Shown piece after piece: positions 6,785 through 9,533 of a DNA stretch of 9,533 nt. A model generated the notes under the pieces. That model did not search any database and was not told the origin of the DNA. It saw only the letters and a program-made list of their open reading frames with translations. The first letter of the stretch is position 1, and each line of letters begins with the position of its first letter. The position numbers were made by a program, and so were the translations under genes. Source of the DNA: an uncultured Oxalobacteraceae bacterium (GTDB lineage: Bacteria; Pseudomonadota; Gammaproteobacteria; Burkholderiales; Burkholderiaceae); NCBI GenBank assembly GCA_946479255.1, contig CAMLFK010000196.1, positions 1-9,533 on the forward strand, read 5' to 3'.

Positions 6785-6818
6785 AAAAAATGCCGCTAGC
6801 GATAGCGGCATTTTTTTT
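6785..6818 (+). terminator. Intrinsic terminator after the MFS transporter
   Basis: A perfect 14-bp inverted repeat (6785-6798 with 6803-6816, GC core TGCCGCTA/TAGCGGCA, loop GCGA) is followed by a run of eight T (6811-6818) and flanked by six A on the other side. The A/T symmetry means it could also terminate transcription arriving from the minus strand. It starts 18 nt after the transporter stop. Confidence 0.92.
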
Positions 6819-6820
6819 GA

Positions 6821-6844
6821 TGGTTGATGAAAGCGTGTTCAAAC
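6821..6844 (+). repeat. Direct repeat, left copy (24 nt)
   Basis: This copy matches 6924-6947 at 22 of 24 positions; the common core is TGGTTGATGAAAGCG and the copies end in CAAAC. It begins just after the terminator T-run and its last base is the first base of the hairpin left arm. Confidence 0.85.
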
Positions 6845-6929
6845 AACCACGGGGTCAGTGCCCACATTGTTACATGAGTCCGCTTACGGATGAGCTCGTG
6901 TAATGATGTGGGCACTGACCCCGTGGTTG
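6844..6929 (+). repeat. Long hairpin element (REP/MITE-like inverted repeat)
   Basis: Arms 6844-6867 and 6906-6929 are perfect reverse complements over 24 nt (core GGGGTCAGTGCCCACAT). Inside them, pairing continues on the plus strand from 6868-6878 against 6895-6905 with G-U or G-T wobbles and no mismatch, then a 4-nt bulge (6891-6894). It closes with TCCG (6879-6882) paired to CGGA (6887-6890) around a CTTA loop. The element lies between the transporter terminator and the GFA gene and encodes no credible protein. It resembles dispersed palindromic REP-like elements; I cannot tell from one window whether it recurs in the genome. Confidence 0.85.
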
Positions 6930-6947
6930 ATGAAAGCGCGTGCAAAC
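6924..6947 (+). repeat. Direct repeat, right copy (24 nt)
   Basis: Second copy of the repeat at 6821-6844, offset by 103 nt, with two mismatches. Its first six bases are the outer end of the hairpin right arm, so the direct and inverted repeats interlock. Confidence 0.85.
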
Positions 6948-6971
6948 GACGATTGTAATTTGGGATCGTCA

Positions 6972-7394
6972 ATGGATACGAATCAACGCGAGCAAGCCCT
7001 GACGCCTTACCACGGCAGCTGCCATTGCGGCGCGGTGCGCTTTGAGGCGCGGATCGACCTGGCGCACACCGTGCGGTGTAATTGTTCGATCTGCCTGAAG
7101 CTGCGTTGCTGGGTGGCGATGGTGGCGCCGGCCTCATTTCGCCTGGTGAACGGCGAGGCGGCGCTGTCGGATTACCAGTTCGGCCCGAAGCGGGAACATC
7201 ATCTGTTCTGCCGCCATTGTGGTGTGCGGGCTTTTGGAATCGACAATTCGCCCCGGCGGGGAAAGTTTTATGGCGTGAGCGTGGCTTGCCTTGATGATGT
7301 CTCGGCAGATCTGCTTGCCAGTCTGCCGATCACCTATGTCGACGGTTGCAACGATAACTGGACGAGCCCGCCGGCAGAGATTCGCCATCTCTGA
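6972..7394 (+). CDS. GFA-family zinc-binding protein (glutathione-dependent formaldehyde-activating-like)
   Basis: A 140-residue protein with the full cysteine set of the GFA/CENP-V fold: C17-x-C19 (SCHCG), C36-x-C38-x-x-C41, and C80-x-x-C83 (CRHCG). In Gfa these residues bind structural and catalytic zinc. Some homologues were described as speeding glutathione-formaldehyde adduct formation, but most members, including this one, have no proven substrate. The protein is soluble and cytoplasmic. The start at 6972 is preferred because upstream in-frame ATGs (6930, 6906, 6903) lie in the repeat island and would add a non-family N-terminus (MWALTPWL...). The Shine-Dalgarno at the preferred start is only weak (a GGG about 8 nt upstream). 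A TGTAAT at 6954-6959 resembles a -10 but has no well-spaced -35. The gene converges on the beta-oxidation gene with 21 nt between stops and no visible terminator. Confidence 0.88.
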   Translation: MDTNQREQALTPYHGSCHCGAVRFEARIDLAHTVRCNCSICLKLRCWVAMVAPASFRLVNGEAALSDYQFGPKREHHLFCRHCGVRAFGIDNSPRRGKFYGVSVACLDDVSADLLASLPITYVDGCNDNWTSPPAEIRHL

Positions 7395-7415
7395 CCGGCG
7401 CCGCTCCACCGGATT

Positions 7416-9515
<2,100 letters not shown>

Positions 9516-9519
9516 GTCG

Positions 9520-9525
9520 CTCCTT
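9520..9525 (-). promoter_or_regulatory. Ribosome binding site of the multifunctional beta-oxidation gene
   Basis: On the minus strand AAGGAG lies 4 nt before the ATG at 9515. It fixes the start; the promoter, if any, is outside the window. Confidence 0.75.
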
Positions 9526-9533
9526 CGTGAGGT

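Noticed and set aside
4910..6811. A 633-codon open frame on the minus strand covering the whole transporter gene
   Set aside because: Its translation is low-complexity, rich in Gln, Gly, His, Arg and Asp, with no recognisable domain. It is the exact antisense of a well-supported MHS transporter and is explained by the strong C/G third-position bias of that gene.
6796..7137. Minus-strand 113-codon frame across the hairpin and the start of the GFA gene
   Set aside because: It runs through the terminator, both repeat arms and antisense to the GFA cysteine motifs; no domain and no ribosome binding site.
7395..7415. Possible terminator between the GFA and beta-oxidation genes
   Set aside because: Only a 4-bp CCGG self-match is present and there is no T-run; the gap is 21 nt.

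Overview
The window reads as high-GC betaproteobacterial chromosome, most likely Burkholderiales and probably an Oxalobacteraceae member (Massilia/Duganella/Janthinobacterium type). This rests on the ygfZ-DUF4936-NRDE gene order, the GC-rich codon use and the protein styles; no rRNA or other decisive taxonomic marker is present. Nine protein-coding genes fill almost the whole window. No gene-free stretch exceeds about 205 bases, and I see no tRNA, rRNA, CRISPR array or complete insertion sequence.

Layout: (1) 85-2109, plus strand: a tight three-gene unit of ygfZ (folate-binding Fe-S maintenance protein), a small DUF4936 protein and an NRDE/TANGO2-family protein. They are separated by 4 nt and then overlap by 10 nt. 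(2) 2179-4287, minus strand: a convergent three-gene operon transcribed as Dabb (dimeric alpha/beta barrel) protein, then SDR dehydrogenase, then CurA-like NADPH-dependent reductase. The last two genes share an ATGA overlap. (3) 4480-4947, plus: a GNAT acetyltransferase of unknown substrate. (4) 5063-6766, plus: an MHS-type major facilitator transporter with an unusual soluble insert of about 120 residues, followed by a near-perfect intrinsic terminator. (5) 6821-6947: a non-coding repeat island made of a long hairpin (24-bp perfect arms, continued by G-U-tolerant pairing) overlapping two 24-nt direct repeats. (6) 6972-7394, plus: a small GFA-family zinc protein. (7) 7416-9515, minus: a 699-residue multifunctional fatty-acid beta-oxidation enzyme (enoyl-CoA hydratase plus 3-hydroxyacyl-CoA dehydrogenase).

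Functionally this is mainly housekeeping and lipid/carbonyl metabolism: Fe-S cluster upkeep and possibly heme or cofactor handling in the first unit, NAD(P)H redox chemistry in the second, organic-solute uptake by the transporter and beta-oxidation at the end. I found no defence system, prophage or biosynthetic cluster. The observations most worth following are the hairpin/direct-repeat island, which also creates a false upstream start for the GFA gene; the predicted periplasmic domain inside the transporter; and the uncharacterised DUF4936 gene locked between two conserved cofactor-related genes.
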